64,000 nucleotides of DNA from Azoarcus sp. CIB (GCF_001190925.1 NZ_CP011072.1:2356001-2420000); one strand, 5' to 3'; shown: positions 16,304 through 26,716, counted from the first letter of the stretch. The notes: generated by a model not told the origin, from the sequence alone. Made by a program: numbers and translations.

Positions 16304-17683
16304 TCAGCACTCGATGACATTCACGGCCAGCCCGCCGCGCGAGGTTTCCTTGTACTTGTCCTTCATGTCGCGCCCGGTGTCGCGCATGGTCTTGATCACC
16401 TTGTCGAGCGACACGAAGTGCTTGCCGTCGCCACGCAATGCCATGCGTGCGGCGTTGATCGCCTTGATCGAGCCCATCGCGTTGCGCTCGATGCACGGCA
16501 CCTGCACCAGCCCGCCGACGGGGTCGCAGGTGAGCCCGAGGTTGTGCTCCATGCCGATCTCGGCGGCGTTCTCGACCTGCTCCGGCGTGCCGCCCATGAC
16601 TTCGGTAAGCGCCCCGGCCGCCATCGAGCAGGCGACGCCGACTTCGCCCTGGCAGCCGACTTCGGCACCGGAGATGGAAGCGTTTTCCTTGAAGAGGATG
16701 CCGATCGCCGCGGCCGTGAGCAGGAAGCGCACGACGCCGTCCTCGGTCGCGCCGGGGATGAAGCGGTAGTAGTAATGCAGCACCGCGGGGATGATCCCGG
16801 CCGCGCCGTTGGTCGGCGCGGTGACGATGCGCCCGCCCGCCGCGTTCTCCTCGTTCACCGCCAGCGCGTAGAGGTTCACCCAGTCCATCGTCGTGAGCGG
16901 ATCGCGCAGGCTGGCTTCGGGGGTGCCCGAAAGCTTGCGGTGCATCTCGGCGGCGCGGCGCTTCACCTTCATGCCACCGGGCAACGTCCCTTCGATCTCG
17001 CAGCCGCGCCGCACGCAGGCCTGCATCACCTTCCAGATGTGCAGCAAGCCGTTCCTCGTCTCGGCTTCGCTGCGCCAGGCCTTCTCGTTCTCCAGCATCA
17101 GCTGGCTGATCGAGAGCTCGTTCACCGCGCACTGGGTGAGCAGCTGGTCGGCGCTGTGGAAGGGATACGGCAACTCGGTGCGGTCCTCGACGATGCGGTC
17201 GGCGCCGGCGGCTGCCTCATTCACGACGAAGCCGCCGCCGACCGAGTAATAGACCCGGCTCACGAGCTCGACATCGCCCTCGCCGTAGGCCGTCAAGCGC
17301 ATGCCGTTGGGGTGGTAGGGCAGCGTCTGGCGGCGCAGGAAGACGAGGTCGGTCTTCTCGCAATATGCAACCGGATGCAGCCCCATCACGGACAGGCGCT
17401 TGGCCTCGCGGATGCGCACGAGGCGCGCCTCGACCGTATCGGGGTCGATGAGATCCGGGGCCTCTCCTTCCAGCCCCAGCAGCACGGCCGTGTCGCTGCC
17501 GTGGCCCTTGCCCGTCGCGCCGAGCGAGCCGTAGAGCTCGGCCTTCACCCGCCGCACGCGCGCCAGCAGCCCGTCGTCCTTGAGGCCGGACGCGAAAGTC
17601 AGGGCGGCACGCATGGGTCCCACGGTGTGGGAACTGGACGGGCCGATGCCGACCTTGAACATCTCGAATACGCTGATCGCCAT
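16304..17683 (-). CDS. sdaA: L-serine ammonia-lyase SdaA (iron-sulfur type)
   Basis: A 459-residue single-chain L-serine dehydratase with N-terminal beta-like and C-terminal alpha-like domains, which deaminates serine to pyruvate using an oxygen-sensitive 4Fe-4S cluster. Signatures are [20 protein letters not shown] at the N-terminus, [15 protein letters not shown] and [20 protein letters not shown], the latter two holding cluster cysteines. CAGGAG lies upstream of the ATG. It sits between glyA and soxB with gaps of about 20 bp, so it is the final step of sarcosine carbon flow: sarcosine to glycine to serine to pyruvate. Confidence 0.96.
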   Translation of the reverse strand: MAISVFEMFKVGIGPSSSHTVGPMRAALTFASGLKDDGLLARVRRVKAELYGSLGATGKGHGSDTAVLLGLEGEAPDLIDPDTVEARLVRIREAKRLSVMGLHPVAYCEKTDLVFLRRQTLPYHPNGMRLTAYGEGDVELVSRVYYSVGGGFVVNEAAAGADRIVEDRTELPYPFHSADQLLTQCAVNELSISQLMLENEKAWRSEAETRNGLLHIWKVMQACVRRGCEIEGTLPGGMKVKRRAAEMHRKLSGTPEASLRDPLTTMDWVNLYALAVNEENAAGGRIVTAPTNGAAGIIPAVLHYYYRFIPGATEDGVVRFLLTAAAIGILFKENASISGAEVGCQGEVGVACSMAAGALTEVMGGTPEQVENAAEIGMEHNLGLTCDPVGGLVQVPCIERNAMGSIKAINAARMALRGDGKHFVSLDKVIKTMRDTGRDMKDKYKETSRGGLAVNVIEC

Positions 17684-17705
17684 GGCGTGTCGCTCCTGTG
17701 GCGTC

Positions 17706-18968
17706 TCAGCGGCTGGCCGGATAGACCGGGAAGCGCGCGCACAAGGCCTTCGCCTTCTCGCGCACCGCGGCGATCACGGTCTGGTCGTCGATGTGATCGA
17801 GCACGTCGCAGATCCAGTTCGTGAGCTCCTTCGCTTCGGCCTCCTTGAAGCCGCGCGTGGTGATCGCCGGCGTGCCGATACGGATGCCGCTGGTGACGAA
17901 GGGCGATTGCGGATCGTTGGGCACCGCATTCTTGTTCACCGTGATGTTCGCCGCGCCCAGCGCCGCATCGGCTTGCTTGCCGGTGAGGCCCTTGTCGACC
18001 AGATCGACGAGGAAGAGGTGATCATCCGTGCCGCCGGAGACGATCTTGTAGCCGCGCTCGATGAACACGCCGGCCATCGCCCGCGCGTTCTTGACCACCT
18101 GCTGCTGGTAGGCGCGGAACTCGGGCTGCAGCGCCTCCTTGAGCGCGACGGCCTTGGCGGCGATGACGTGCATCAGCGGGCCGCCCTGGATGCCGGGGAA
18201 GACGACCGAGTTGAGCTTCTTCTCCAGCTCCGGATTGGAGCGCGCGAGGATCAGGCCGCCGCGCGGGCCGCGCAGGGTCTTGTGGGTGGTCGTCGTGACG
18301 ACATCGGCGAAGGGGATGGGGTTGGGATACACGCCCGCGGCCACCAGTCCCGCGACGTGGGCCATATCGACAAAGAGCTTTGCCCCGACCTTGTCCGCGA
18401 TCTCGCGGAAGCGCTTCCAGTCGACCACGCGCGAGTAGGCGGAGAAGCCCGCGACGATCATCTTCGGCTTGTGCTCGAGGGCAAGCGCCTCGACCTGGGC
18501 GTAGTCGATCTCGCCGGTCGCCTCGTCGAGGCCGTACTGCACCGCGTTGTAGATCTTGCCGGAGAAGTTCACCTTCGCGCCGTGGGTCAGGTGGCCGCCG
18601 TGCGCGAGGCTCATGCCCAGCACCGTGTCGTGCGGTTCGAGCAGCGCCATATACACCGCCGCGTTCGCCTGCGAGCCCGAGTGCGGCTGCACATTCACGT
18701 AATCCGCGCCGAAGAGCAGTTTCGCGCGATCGATTGCCAGCTGCTCCACCACATCCACATGCTCGCAGCCCCCGTAGTAGCGCTTCGCGGGGTAGCCCTC
18801 GGCGTACTTGTTGGTGAGCACGCTGCCCTGCGCCTCCAGCACGCGCGGGCTGGTGTAGTTCTCGGATGCGATCAGCTCGATGTGCGACTCCTGGCGCTCG
18901 AACTCGGCATCCATCGCCGCTTTCAGCTCGTCGTCGAAATCGGCGATGCGGTCGGTCATTGCGAACAT
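17706..18968 (-). CDS. glyA: serine hydroxymethyltransferase GlyA
   Basis: A PLP enzyme of 420 residues interconverting glycine plus 5,10-methylene-tetrahydrofolate with serine plus tetrahydrofolate. It carries [24 protein letters not shown], the lysine region [16 protein letters not shown] (the Schiff-base Lys lies in THKT) and the C-terminal TPAITTRGF. The ATG at 18968 is 10 bp after AGGAG; an in-frame ATG at 18974 is only 4 bp from it. As first gene of glyA-sdaA-soxBDAG-folB it uses both sarcosine oxidase products, glycine and the one-carbon unit, to make serine. It may be a catabolic copy distinct from the housekeeping enzyme. Confidence 0.96.
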   Translation of the reverse strand: MFAMTDRIADFDDELKAAMDAEFERQESHIELIASENYTSPRVLEAQGSVLTNKYAEGYPAKRYYGGCEHVDVVEQLAIDRAKLLFGADYVNVQPHSGSQANAAVYMALLEPHDTVLGMSLAHGGHLTHGAKVNFSGKIYNAVQYGLDEATGEIDYAQVEALALEHKPKMIVAGFSAYSRVVDWKRFREIADKVGAKLFVDMAHVAGLVAAGVYPNPIPFADVVTTTTHKTLRGPRGGLILARSNPELEKKLNSVVFPGIQGGPLMHVIAAKAVALKEALQPEFRAYQQQVVKNARAMAGVFIERGYKIVSGGTDDHLFLVDLVDKGLTGKQADAALGAANITVNKNAVPNDPQSPFVTSGIRIGTPAITTRGFKEAEAKELTNWICDVLDHIDDQTVIAAVREKAKALCARFPVYPASR

Positions 18969-19455
18969 GGGCATTTGTCTCCTCGGGTTGGGACTGTCGT
19001 CGCCGACAGCGGCCGCAACGGATGGCGGCTTCATGGGAGGAGATGTTAGGAAGTTCCCCCGCCGCACTTTTGCCTGTATCCGTCACGCGTTTGCTTGATA
19101 CGGACCGACGGGGCGACGTGGTCCAGGGCATGGCGACCGGAAAAGGCGGAATTACACGCGCAGGACGGACGAAATTTCATTTTCATTGCCTTCGCACGCT
19201 TTCCATGCCAAATCCATAGGCACGAGAACGTTAACGGCCCCATTAACACTTCTACCGCCTCCATTCACAAAAGAAAGCACTGGGTTAACACCCGATCCCT
19301 ATCATTCGGTCATGATTTCTTTGTCGACTCCAACTACCCTGCAAACACATGGCCCCGGGAACTGGGCGGCGACAGGACAGCAGGCAGCCATTTCAATGAC
19401 GAGTAAATGCGAAATGACGGACCTGCTCTTCGGGCACATCTACGGAGATCAAGAC
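18969..19455. other. divergent control region between glyA and torE
   Basis: No gene was supported in these 487 bp. The torE-proximal half (19,190-19,400) is less GC-rich and holds three TTAAC pentamers, listed separately. The glyA side has AGGAG near the start. I looked for a glycine riboswitch on the minus strand, which would suit this operon, and found only an isolated ACAGGCAAAAG without the other conserved elements. Confidence 0.5.
19231..19289. promoter_or_regulatory. three TTAAC repeats upstream of the tor operon
   Basis: TTAAC occurs at 19231-19235, 19243-19247 and 19285-19289. The first two are spaced 12 bp start to start, and all lie about 170-225 bp before torE. Direct repeats at helical spacing are typical of response-regulator sites such as those controlling tor or nap genes, but the sequence is not the E. 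coli TorR box. This is a weak pattern. Confidence 0.25.
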
Positions 19456-19641
19456 GTGAACAATCGATCAAGTGGCAGTTCCTCCCCGCCCGGCACGGAT
19501 GCTCCCGCACGAAAGAGCGAGTGGCCCGCGTTCCTGCTGCTGGCTTTCGTCGGCCTGCCGCTCGCCATGACGCTGGTGATCGCCGCGTATGGCTTCGTGG
19601 TGTGGTTCCTTCAGATCTTGTTCTTCGGCCCGCCGTCCTGA
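19456..19641 (+). CDS. torE: TorE/NapE-type small membrane protein
   Basis: A 61-residue protein with a Ser/Pro-rich N-terminus and one membrane segment ending AAYGFVVWFLQILFFGPPS, the signature of the NapE/TorE family. The GTG start follows ACGGAG by eight bases; upstream in-frame codons lack a ribosome site. It is the first gene of the tor operon, 72 bp before torC. The role of this family in TMAO or nitrate respiration is not well defined, but it commonly accompanies TorC or NapC-type cytochromes. Confidence 0.85.
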   Translation: MNNRSSGSSSPPGTDAPARKSEWPAFLLLAFVGLPLAMTLVIAAYGFVVWFLQILFFGPPS

Positions 19642-19713
19642 TTCGTCGGCACGCGGCACGCCACCCTCACGGCGCGCCTGACACTGGATCGGACAATAAG
19701 CAGGAGCGATGGA

Positions 19714-20940
19714 ATGAAAAGACTAATCGGGCGCATCAAGGATCTGTTCCTCAAGCCCTCCGTCAGGATCGGACTTGGGGTACTCGTCACCGGGGGGTTC
19801 ATAGCCGGCGCGGGGTCGTGGCACGGGTTCAACACCGCGATGGAAGCGACCAACAAGGAAGAGTTCTGCATCGGTTGTCACACGATGCATGACAACCTGC
19901 TGCCTGAACTGCAAAAGACGGTGCACTGGAACAACCGCAGCGGTGTCCGCGCACGTTGCCCGGACTGCCACGTGCCGCACAACTTCACCGACAAGATCGC
20001 GCGCAAGATGCAGGCGAGCCGGGAGGTGTGGGGACATCTCGTCGGCACCATCGGCACCCGCGAGAAATTCAAAGAGCACCGCATCGTGCTGGCTCAGCGC
20101 GAATGGGCGCGTTTTGCCGCAAACGGCTCGAAGGAATGTCGCGCCTGCCACGACTACAAGGACATGGACTTTGACAAGATGCGGCCGACCTCCCAGGTCG
20201 CAATGCGCAACGCGGCCACGCGCAATCAGAGTTGCGTCGATTGTCACAAGGGCATCGCGCACCAGTTGCCCGAGATGAAGGGCGCACGCAATCCGGCTTT
20301 CGACACCCTGGTATCTTCGGCAGCCGGCCAGAGCATAGATGCCGGCAAATCCTATTACCTGGTCGTCCCGCAGGACCTGTATGCCGACGACATTCTGAGC
20401 AAGCGTATCGGCTCGATCGAGGTCGCCACGCAGGTCAAGGTGCTTGAAACCAAGGGCGAGGCGCAGCGCGTCGAATTGGCCCTGTGGCGCAAGAACAAAG
20501 GCTACGGCCGGGTCTGGTATGGCCAATTCGGCCTCAACATCACCAGTGCGATTCTCGACAAGGAAGTCGCGAAGGATGCGGATCTGGTCAAGGTGCTCGA
20601 CACGCGGGAAGACCCGCTGACCGGCCTGGAATGGCAGCAGGTCACAGCGACCGCGTGGATGCGCAAGGGCAGCGTGCTCGACAGCGTCGAACCGATCTGG
20701 ACGATCGCCCGCGCCAGCTACAGCACCAGCTGCAGCGTCTGCCACCGCCAGCCCGAGGAAGCACACTTCGACACCAACACCTGGCCGGGACTGTTCGGCG
20801 GCATGGTCGGCTTCACGAACATGGATGACGACACGGCTCGCGTGGTCCTCAAGTACCTGCAAACGCATTCTTCCGACTTCAGCAAGACGCAGCACGGTGG
20901 CGGATCGCCGGAAAGTTCGCTGCAGACGGCTCGTCCCTGA
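19714..20940 (+). CDS. torC: TorC pentaheme c-type cytochrome (NapC/NirT family)
   Basis: A membrane-anchored cytochrome of 408 residues passing electrons from menaquinol to TorA. One N-terminal anchor helix (VRIGLGVLVTGGFIAGAG) is followed by the NapC/NirT domain with four CxxCH sites: CIGCH near 52, CPDCH, CRACH and CVDCH. A C-terminal domain carries a fifth, CSVCH. Five hemes and this length are diagnostic of TorC rather than tetraheme NapC. CAGGAG precedes the ATG, and torA starts 15 bp after the stop. Confidence 0.95.
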   Translation: MKRLIGRIKDLFLKPSVRIGLGVLVTGGFIAGAGSWHGFNTAMEATNKEEFCIGCHTMHDNLLPELQKTVHWNNRSGVRARCPDCHVPHNFTDKIARKMQASREVWGHLVGTIGTREKFKEHRIVLAQREWARFAANGSKECRACHDYKDMDFDKMRPTSQVAMRNAATRNQSCVDCHKGIAHQLPEMKGARNPAFDTLVSSAAGQSIDAGKSYYLVVPQDLYADDILSKRIGSIEVATQVKVLETKGEAQRVELALWRKNKGYGRVWYGQFGLNITSAILDKEVAKDADLVKVLDTREDPLTGLEWQQVTATAWMRKGSVLDSVEPIWTIARASYSTSCSVCHRQPEEAHFDTNTWPGLFGGMVGFTNMDDDTARVVLKYLQTHSSDFSKTQHGGGSPESSLQTARP

Positions 20941-20955
20941 TCAGGAGTGAACAAC

Positions 20956-23472
20956 ATGAATTACTCTAGGCGAGGTTTCCTCAAGGCGATGGCAGCGATG
21001 ACAGGCGGCGCGCTCGTGGCGCCGGGCCTGCTCACCGCCGGCTCCGCCCTTGCAGCCGGCAACGGGGCAAGCGTCAGTGACGACATCACCACGTGGAAGA
21101 TCACCGGTTCGCACTTCGGCGCGATCCGCGCCAAAGTGGTCGGCGACCGCGTGGTGGAGATCCGCCCCTTCGAGCACGACAAGCACCCGACGGAGATGAT
21201 CCAGGGCATTACCGGCCTGATCTACAGCTCGTCCCGCGTCCGCTACCCGATGGTACGACTCGACTGGTACCGCAAGCGCCACCTCAGCGATACCAGCCAG
21301 CGCGGCGACAACCGGTTCGTGCGCGTGAGCTGGGATGAGGCGCTAGACCTTTTCTACGAAGAACTCGAACGCATCCAGAAGGATCACGGTCCGTGGGCCC
21401 TGCACACCGCCGGTGTGGGCTGGCGTTCGGTCGGGCAAGTCCATAGCTGCGGCAACCACATGGTGCGGGGCATCGGCATGCACGGGCGCAGTGTGGGCAC
21501 GGCAGGCGACTATTCGACCGGCGCCGGCCAGACCATCCTGCCTTACGTGCTCGGTTCAACCGAGGTGTATTCCCAGGGAACATCGTGGGATGTGATCCTG
21601 CGCGAAAGCAAGCTGATCGTCTTCTGGGCCAACGACCCGATCAAAAACCTGCAGGTGGGGTGGAACACCGAGACCCACGAGGCCTACGCGTATTACGAGC
21701 AGCTCAAGCAGAAGATCGCCGACAAATCCGTGCAGGTCATCTGCATCGACCCGGTCAAGAGCAAGACGCTGAATTACCTGGGCGCCGAGCACCAGTACGT
21801 CAACCCCATGACCGACGTACCGCTGATGCTGGCAATTGCCCATACGCTGGTGAAGGAAGGCCTCCATGACAAGGCCTTCCTCGACACCTATACCCTCGGC
21901 TTCGACCGTTTCCTGCCGTATCTGGAAGGCAAGACCGAGGACCGGATCGAGAAGTCGCCGGAATGGGCGGAAAAAATCTGCGGCGTGCCGGCGAAGCGCA
22001 TCCGCGAGCTTGCCCGCCTGATGGCGAAGCACCGTACGCAACTCATCTTCGGGTGGGCCGTCCAGCGCCAGCAGCACGGCGAGCAACCCTACTGGATGGC
22101 CGCCGTGCTGGCAGCAATGCTGGGCCAGATCGGCCTTCCCGGCGGCGGGGTCAGCTACGCGCACCACTACAGCTCGGTCGGGGTGTCCTCGTCCGGCGCC
22201 GCCATGCCGGGAGCATTTCCACTCAACGTCGACCCGGGCCGCAAGCCCAAGCACGACAACACCGACTTCAAGGGCTACAGCTCGGTGCTGCCGATTGCGC
22301 GTGTCATCGACGCCTTGCTCGAACCGGGGAAGGAAATCGACTTCAACGGCGGCAAGGTCAAGCTGCCGCCCTACAAGATGGCGATCTTCTCCGGCTGCAA
22401 CCAGTGGCACCGCCAGCAGCAGCGCAACCGCATGAAGGAAGCCTGGCGCAAGCTTGAGACCGTGGTCGCGATCGACTACAACTGGACCGCCACCTGCCGC
22501 TTCGCCGACATCGTGCTGCCGGCCTGCACCCCCTACGAGCGCAACGACATCGACGGCTACGGCTCCTACAGCAATCGCGGCGTGATCGCGATGCAAAAGC
22601 TCATCGACCCGCTGTTCCACTCCCGTACGGATTTCGACATCTTCCGCGGGCTCACCCGTCGCTTCAACCGCGATGCCGAGTACACGCGCGGCATGGACGA
22701 AATGCAGTGGGTGGAAAAGCTCTACGAGGACTGCCGCAAGGAGAACGGCCGCAAGGACATCGCGATGCCGCCGTTCGCCGAGTTCTGGAAGAAGGGCTAC
22801 GTGCTCTTTCCGGAAGGCAAACCCTGGGTTCGCCACGCGGACTTCCGCGACGACGCCGAGGTGAATGCGCTCGGCACCCCCTCGGGTTTCATCGAGATCT
22901 TCAGCCGCAAGATCGAGCGCTACGGTTACGCGGACTGCAAGGGACACCCGGTATGGATGGAAAAGACCGAGCGCTCGCATGGCGGCCCGCGCTCCGACCG
23001 CTTCCCGCTGTGGCTGCAATCGGTGCATCCGGACAAGCGCCTGCATTCCCAGTTGTGCGAGTCCGAACCCCTACGCAGCACGTATGCCATCCAGGGCCGC
23101 GAGCCGGTATTCATCGGCCCGCAGGACGCCGCGGCACGTGGCATCAAGCACGGCGACCTGGTGCGCGTATTCAACGACCGCGGCCAGTTGCTGGCGGGGG
23201 CACACGTTTCCGACAACTTCCCCCCGGGCGTCGTGCGCATCCAGGAGGGCGCGTGGTACGGCCCCACCGGACCGGAAATCGGCGCGCTCGATACCTACGG
23301 CGACCCGAACACGCTGACGCTCGACATCGGTAGTTCCAGCCTCGCCCAGGCCACCAGCGCGAACACGTGCCTCGTGCAGATCGAGAAGTTCGTGGGAACC
23401 CCACCTCGGGTAACCGCTTTCGGCGGACCGATCGAGGTCGATCTCGACGGTCGGGAGGTCAAGTCCTCATGA
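20956..23472 (+). CDS. torA: trimethylamine-N-oxide reductase catalytic subunit TorA
   Basis: A periplasmic molybdenum bis-MGD enzyme of 838 residues reducing TMAO to trimethylamine as terminal respiratory step. The Tat signal [10 protein letters not shown] opens the protein. The molybdenum-ligating serine is expected in GDYSTGAGQ (about S187), as in the TorA/DMSO reductase family. Other marks are [35 protein letters not shown] and the C-terminal cofactor domain beginning near [17 protein letters not shown] start at ATG 20956 because the GTG at 20947 is part of the AGGAG ribosome site. DMSO or other N/S-oxides are possible alternative substrates. Confidence 0.95.
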   Translation: MNYSRRGFLKAMAAMTGGALVAPGLLTAGSALAAGNGASVSDDITTWKITGSHFGAIRAKVVGDRVVEIRPFEHDKHPTEMIQGITGLIYSSSRVRYPMVRLDWYRKRHLSDTSQRGDNRFVRVSWDEALDLFYEELERIQKDHGPWALHTAGVGWRSVGQVHSCGNHMVRGIGMHGRSVGTAGDYSTGAGQTILPYVLGSTEVYSQGTSWDVILRESKLIVFWANDPIKNLQVGWNTETHEAYAYYEQLKQKIADKSVQVICIDPVKSKTLNYLGAEHQYVNPMTDVPLMLAIAHTLVKEGLHDKAFLDTYTLGFDRFLPYLEGKTEDRIEKSPEWAEKICGVPAKRIRELARLMAKHRTQLIFGWAVQRQQHGEQPYWMAAVLAAMLGQIGLPGGGVSYAHHYSSVGVSSSGAAMPGAFPLNVDPGRKPKHDNTDFKGYSSVLPIARVIDALLEPGKEIDFNGGKVKLPPYKMAIFSGCNQWHRQQQRNRMKEAWRKLETVVAIDYNWTATCRFADIVLPACTPYERNDIDGYGSYSNRGVIAMQKLIDPLFHSRTDFDIFRGLTRRFNRDAEYTRGMDEMQWVEKLYEDCRKENGRKDIAMPPFAEFWKKGYVLFPEGKPWVRHADFRDDAEVNALGTPSGFIEIFSRKIERYGYADCKGHPVWMEKTERSHGGPRSDRFPLWLQSVHPDKRLHSQLCESEPLRSTYAIQGREPVFIGPQDAAARGIKHGDLVRVFNDRGQLLAGAHVSDNFPPGVVRIQEGAWYGPTGPEIGALDTYGDPNTLTLDIGSSSLAQATSANTCLVQIEKFVGTPPRVTAFGGPIEVDLDGREVKSS

Positions 23473-24200
23473 CCGCCCCCCAACAACCGAAAATCACTCC
23501 GGCTGAGTGGGCGCTCACGAGTTCCCAGCGCCGCCGCCTGTACGGATGGTTCTCCGCGCTTTACGCGGAAGAGGTTCCTGAAACCATGTTCAAGCGCTAC
23601 TTCGCGGAGGGCCCCTTCGAGCCCTTCGTGGGGCTGACGGAGCTGGGGCTGGCGGACGAAGTCGGCCGATTGGACGCGGCAGTGAAATCTCTTCGCGATA
23701 TCACGCTGGCGCGCCTCGAACTGGCCGCGGATTTCGCACAACTCTTCCTGCTCGACGCGCGGGCCGGGGCGCTGCCCTATGCTTCGGCCTACGAGGGCGA
23801 AGGTTCCACTGCTACGTTCTACAGCGCCACGGAAACAAGGATGCGGGAGTTTCTCGCATCCCGCGCGCTGGCAATCCAGCCGGACTTCCGCGAACCTGCG
23901 GACCACCTTGCCGTCCTGCTGGCGGTCCTGGCGCATTTCGCAGAGCAACAATCCGGTGCGCAGGATATGGGAGCGGCCGCGCGCGATCAGGCTGCCCTCC
24001 TTCGCGCCGGCCTGCTCGACTGGTTACCCCGGTTCACTGAACGCTGCCAAGAGGTCAAGCCGCGCTTCGATTTCTACCCTGCCCTGGCAACTCTGGTCCT
24101 GGCCTTCGCGCGCGCCGACCTTCTCTTCCTCGACGACATCGCCGAAGATGCCCCTTCAATCACCTGCGCGTCAGCACCTGCCGGCGAAAGCGCAGCGTAA
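23469..24200 (+). CDS. torD: TorD chaperone for TorA maturation
   Basis: A 243-residue cytoplasmic chaperone of the TorD/DmsD family, which binds the TorA Tat signal and helps cofactor insertion before export. The helical pattern [17 protein letters not shown] and [28 protein letters not shown] fits the family. The ATG overlaps the torA stop (ATGA), so folding help is made together with its client. It is the last tor gene. Confidence 0.9.
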   Translation: MTAPQQPKITPAEWALTSSQRRRLYGWFSALYAEEVPETMFKRYFAEGPFEPFVGLTELGLADEVGRLDAAVKSLRDITLARLELAADFAQLFLLDARAGALPYASAYEGEGSTATFYSATETRMREFLASRALAIQPDFREPADHLAVLLAVLAHFAEQQSGAQDMGAAARDQAALLRAGLLDWLPRFTERCQEVKPRFDFYPALATLVLAFARADLLFLDDIAEDAPSITCASAPAGESAA

Positions 24201-24249
24201 TCAGCGCCCCCATCGTCAACAGCGCCACGGCAAGCGCCTGCCGGCGGAC

Positions 24250-24387
24250 TCACACGGTGGTGTCGTCGAGGCCATCGCCACCGGATTGCGGTGCTCGGCC
24301 AAACGCCTGTGAACAGGTCGCGCAACCGCTAACCGGGTGATGTCGCGCCCCACCCCATTCGGACAGTCTCTGGATCCGGTCGCTCAT
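24250..24387 (-). CDS. doubtful 45-residue ORF or remnant between torD and the diheme cytochrome gene
   Basis: A minus-strand open frame starting MSDRIQRLSEWGG with a CATC cysteine pair and ending GGDGLDDTTV. No good ribosome site precedes it. In the same frame, past the stop, the translation continues as a hydrophobic stretch with flanking arginines ([21 protein letters not shown]) until 24178. Acidic GDGLDD plus hydrophobic helix plus RR looks like the decayed tail of a PEP/IPTL-CTERM type surface protein. Both readings are speculative. Confidence 0.2.
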   Translation of the reverse strand: MSDRIQRLSEWGGARHHPVSGCATCSQAFGRAPQSGGDGLDDTTV

Positions 24388-24484
24388 CGTAAGGACACGC
24401 TTCTGTCTTCCCACCGGTCCGCGTGCTAGAAATGATTAGTGACGTGTGTCGTTTGCATCATGACCATAATCCTTGGAGGGGAAT

Positions 24485-25240
24485 ATGAGCCGACACCAAT
24501 CAGGACTCGCCGTAGGCATCATGCGCGGGCTGGCCGCCACAGCCGTGCTGGTCGCTCCAATGTCCACCTCCGCCGATTCGGAGCAAGCACGCAGCCAGGT
24601 GTGGGACATCGCGCGCGGCGGGCAACTCTACGACGACTGGGGCAAGGTACTTGGCAAGGAACTGCCGGACACGACGCATCCGGCCTATCCCGCCAGCGGA
24701 AAGCAGAAGGGCTCGGCGACCTGGCGCTGCAAGGAGTGCCACGGCTGGGACTACAAGGGCGCGGACGGCGCCTACGGCAAGGGCTCCCACCACACCGGCA
24801 TCAAGGGCCTGCGCGGGATGGTCGGCGCCGATCCGAAGGCGATCCTCAAGATCATCAGCGATGACAATCACCGCTATACGGAGGCGATGATCGGCCGCGG
24901 CGAGATGGAGAAAATTGCGCTCTTCGTGAGCCTCGGGCAGATCGACATGGACCAGCACATCGATCGGGCGACGCGAAAGTCGCGCGGCGAACCGGGCCGC
25001 GGCGCGCCGACCTACCAGACCATCTGCGCGGTGTGCCACGGCTTCGATGGCAAGACGCTGAACTTCCGGACGCCCGAGGATCCGGAGTACGTCGGCACCA
25101 TCGCGCGCGAGAATCCGTGGGAGTTCATGCACAAGGCCCGCTTCGGCCAGCCCGGCATCCCGATGATCTCGCTGATCACGCTGCCCGACACGACGCTCGC
25201 CGATCTGCTTGCGGTGGCGCAGACCCTGCCGGAGAAGTAG
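24485..25240 (+). CDS. periplasmic diheme cytochrome c
   Basis: A 251-residue exported protein with signal peptide (LAATAVLVAPMSTSA) and two heme sites, CKECH at 82-86 and CAVCH at 181-185, each in a small c-type domain. GGAGGGG lies directly before the ATG. It stands 285 bp after torD in the same direction with its own probable promoter. It could take electrons from TorC-type quinol oxidation or from another donor. No partner oxidoreductase is adjacent, so the role is open. Sequence around the first heme (RGGQLYDDWGKVLGKELPD) looks like a family of its own, not one of the well-known soluble cytochromes I can name. Confidence 0.85.
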   Translation: MSRHQSGLAVGIMRGLAATAVLVAPMSTSADSEQARSQVWDIARGGQLYDDWGKVLGKELPDTTHPAYPASGKQKGSATWRCKECHGWDYKGADGAYGKGSHHTGIKGLRGMVGADPKAILKIISDDNHRYTEAMIGRGEMEKIALFVSLGQIDMDQHIDRATRKSRGEPGRGAPTYQTICAVCHGFDGKTLNFRTPEDPEYVGTIARENPWEFMHKARFGQPGIPMISLITLPDTTLADLLAVAQTLPEK

Positions 25241-25390
25241 GCACTGCACGCTTCACCACCTCCGTATCGCGTATCTCGGGCGGCAATCACATGACCAGGT
25301 CGGCGAGCGCGCGCTGTTCGATGCCCTGCCCTGCGCGCGTCGCTTGCCGGCCCGCGACGGGCGCTGGTCCGGCAGCGACGCGATTCCCGC

Positions 25391-26716
25391 TCAGCTTCTC
25401 GCGTCGATGAAATCCTCGCCCGAGTGTGCGCGCGTTGCGAGGATCGCGACCAGCGACACGGCCGCGGCGGCGACCAGGTACCAGGCCGGCGCGAACGGGT
25501 TGCCGGTGTTCTTGATCAGCCACGTGCAGATGAACGGGGCGGTGCCGCCGAAAAGCGTGTTCGCAAGGTTGAAGCTCAACGCGAAACCGCTGTAGCGCAC
25601 CGAGGTCGGGAAGCTCTCGGCGAGGAAGCACGCGAGGGTGCCGTCGTTCATCGCGAGCAAGAGCCCGAACATGATCTGGATAGCCAGCATCATCTCGAAG
25701 CTGGCACCCGGCAGCGCCTCGAACAGCGTGACGCTCATGGCCATGAAACTCACCGACGCGAAGACCAGCATCGTCTTGCGCCCGAACATGTCGGAGAGCT
25801 TGCCCATCAGGAAGATGAACCCGATGTAGGCCATCAGCGAGATCGTTGCTGCCCGGAAGGACGCCGCCTCGCTCAGTCCCTGCTCCGTGCTCAGATAGGT
25901 CGGCATGTAGGACAGCAGCACGTAGAAACCGACCGCGTTCAGGCTGGAAACGCCGAGCGCGACGAGCACCGTCCGGCGGTAGCGGGTGAGCAACAGTCCG
26001 ATCGGCGCGGCCTCCTTGTGCGCATGCTTCGATTCCATCGCGCGGAACGCCGGCGTGTCCTCGAGGTTGGTGCGGATCCAGCGGCCGATCAGGCCGAAGG
26101 GCGCGGCGAGCAGGAAGGGCAAGCGCCAGCCCCACGAGTGCATGTCCTCGGTCGTCAGCACCGTATGCATCCATGCAACGAGCAGCGAGCCGAACAGCAG
26201 CCCGGCCGCCGTGCTGGCCGGGACCAGGCTGGTGTACAAACCGCGCTTCTTTGGCGGCGCGTACTCCGCGATGAAGGCCGACGCGCCGGCGTATTCACCC
26301 GAGGCCGAAAACCCCTGCACCAGGCGGACGAGCAGCAGGAGAATCGGGGCCCAGATGCCGACCATCTCGTAACTGGGCAGGAAGGCGATCAGGAAGGTCG
26401 ATCCGGACATGATCAGGATCGACAGCGAGAGCGCATCGCGACGACCGATGCGATCGCCGATGTGGCCCCAGATCACCCCGCCGATCGGGCGCACGAAGAA
26501 CGAAATCGCGAACACGGCGAAGGTCGACATCAATGCCGTCGCGCGGTCCTCGCTCGGAAAGAACACCGCCGCGATGATGGTGGCGAGATAGCCATAGGCC
26601 GCGTAGTCGAACCATTCGACGAAATTGCCGATGAAGCTTCCGGCGGCGGCGCGACGTACGAGGCGCTGTTCGCTATCCACGGCGAACCCGCTCAGTACGG
26701 CTTGTTGTGTATTCAT
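25391..26716 (-). CDS. MFS transporter, metabolite:H+ symporter (MHS) family
   Basis: A 441-residue major-facilitator protein of the MHS family (ProP, KgtP, ShiA relatives) with 12 predicted helices. Signatures are GNFVEWFDYAAYGYLA (helix 1), the loop GHIGDRIGRRDALSLSI, QGFSASGEYAGASAFIAEYAPPKKRG and GKLSDMFGRKTML. GGAG lies before the ATG. It is downstream of creatinase on the same strand, 304 bp away. Osmolyte or carboxylate import fits the family; creatine, sarcosine or betaine would suit the neighbourhood. The substrate assignment is inference. Confidence 0.9.
   Translation of the reverse strand: MNTQQAVLSGFAVDSEQRLVRRAAAGSFIGNFVEWFDYAAYGYLATIIAAVFFPSEDRATALMSTFAVFAISFFVRPIGGVIWGHIGDRIGRRDALSLSILIMSGSTFLIAFLPSYEMVGIWAPILLLLVRLVQGFSASGEYAGASAFIAEYAPPKKRGLYTSLVPASTAAGLLFGSLLVAWMHTVLTTEDMHSWGWRLPFLLAAPFGLIGRWIRTNLEDTPAFRAMESKHAHKEAAPIGLLLTRYRRTVLVALGVSSLNAVGFYVLLSYMPTYLSTEQGLSEAASFRAATISLMAYIGFIFLMGKLSDMFGRKTMLVFASVSFMAMSVTLFEALPGASFEMMLAIQIMFGLLLAMNDGTLACFLAESFPTSVRYSGFALSFNLANTLFGGTAPFICTWLIKNTGNPFAPAWYLVAAAAVSLVAILATRAHSGEDFIDARS

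Noticed and set aside
18975-19260. Glycine riboswitch upstream of glyA
   Set aside because: Only an isolated ACAGGCAAAAG resembles the aptamer; the GGAGAG and CCGAAG elements at the right spacing are absent.
24485-25240. Thiosulfate dehydrogenase TsdA
   Set aside because: Two CxxCH sites are present, but the surrounding sequence and the short spacing of domains do not fit what I know of TsdA.
25241-25390. Small gene between the diheme cytochrome and the MHS transporter
   Set aside because: The open frames are fragments running into the transporter antisense and lack starts with ribosome sites.
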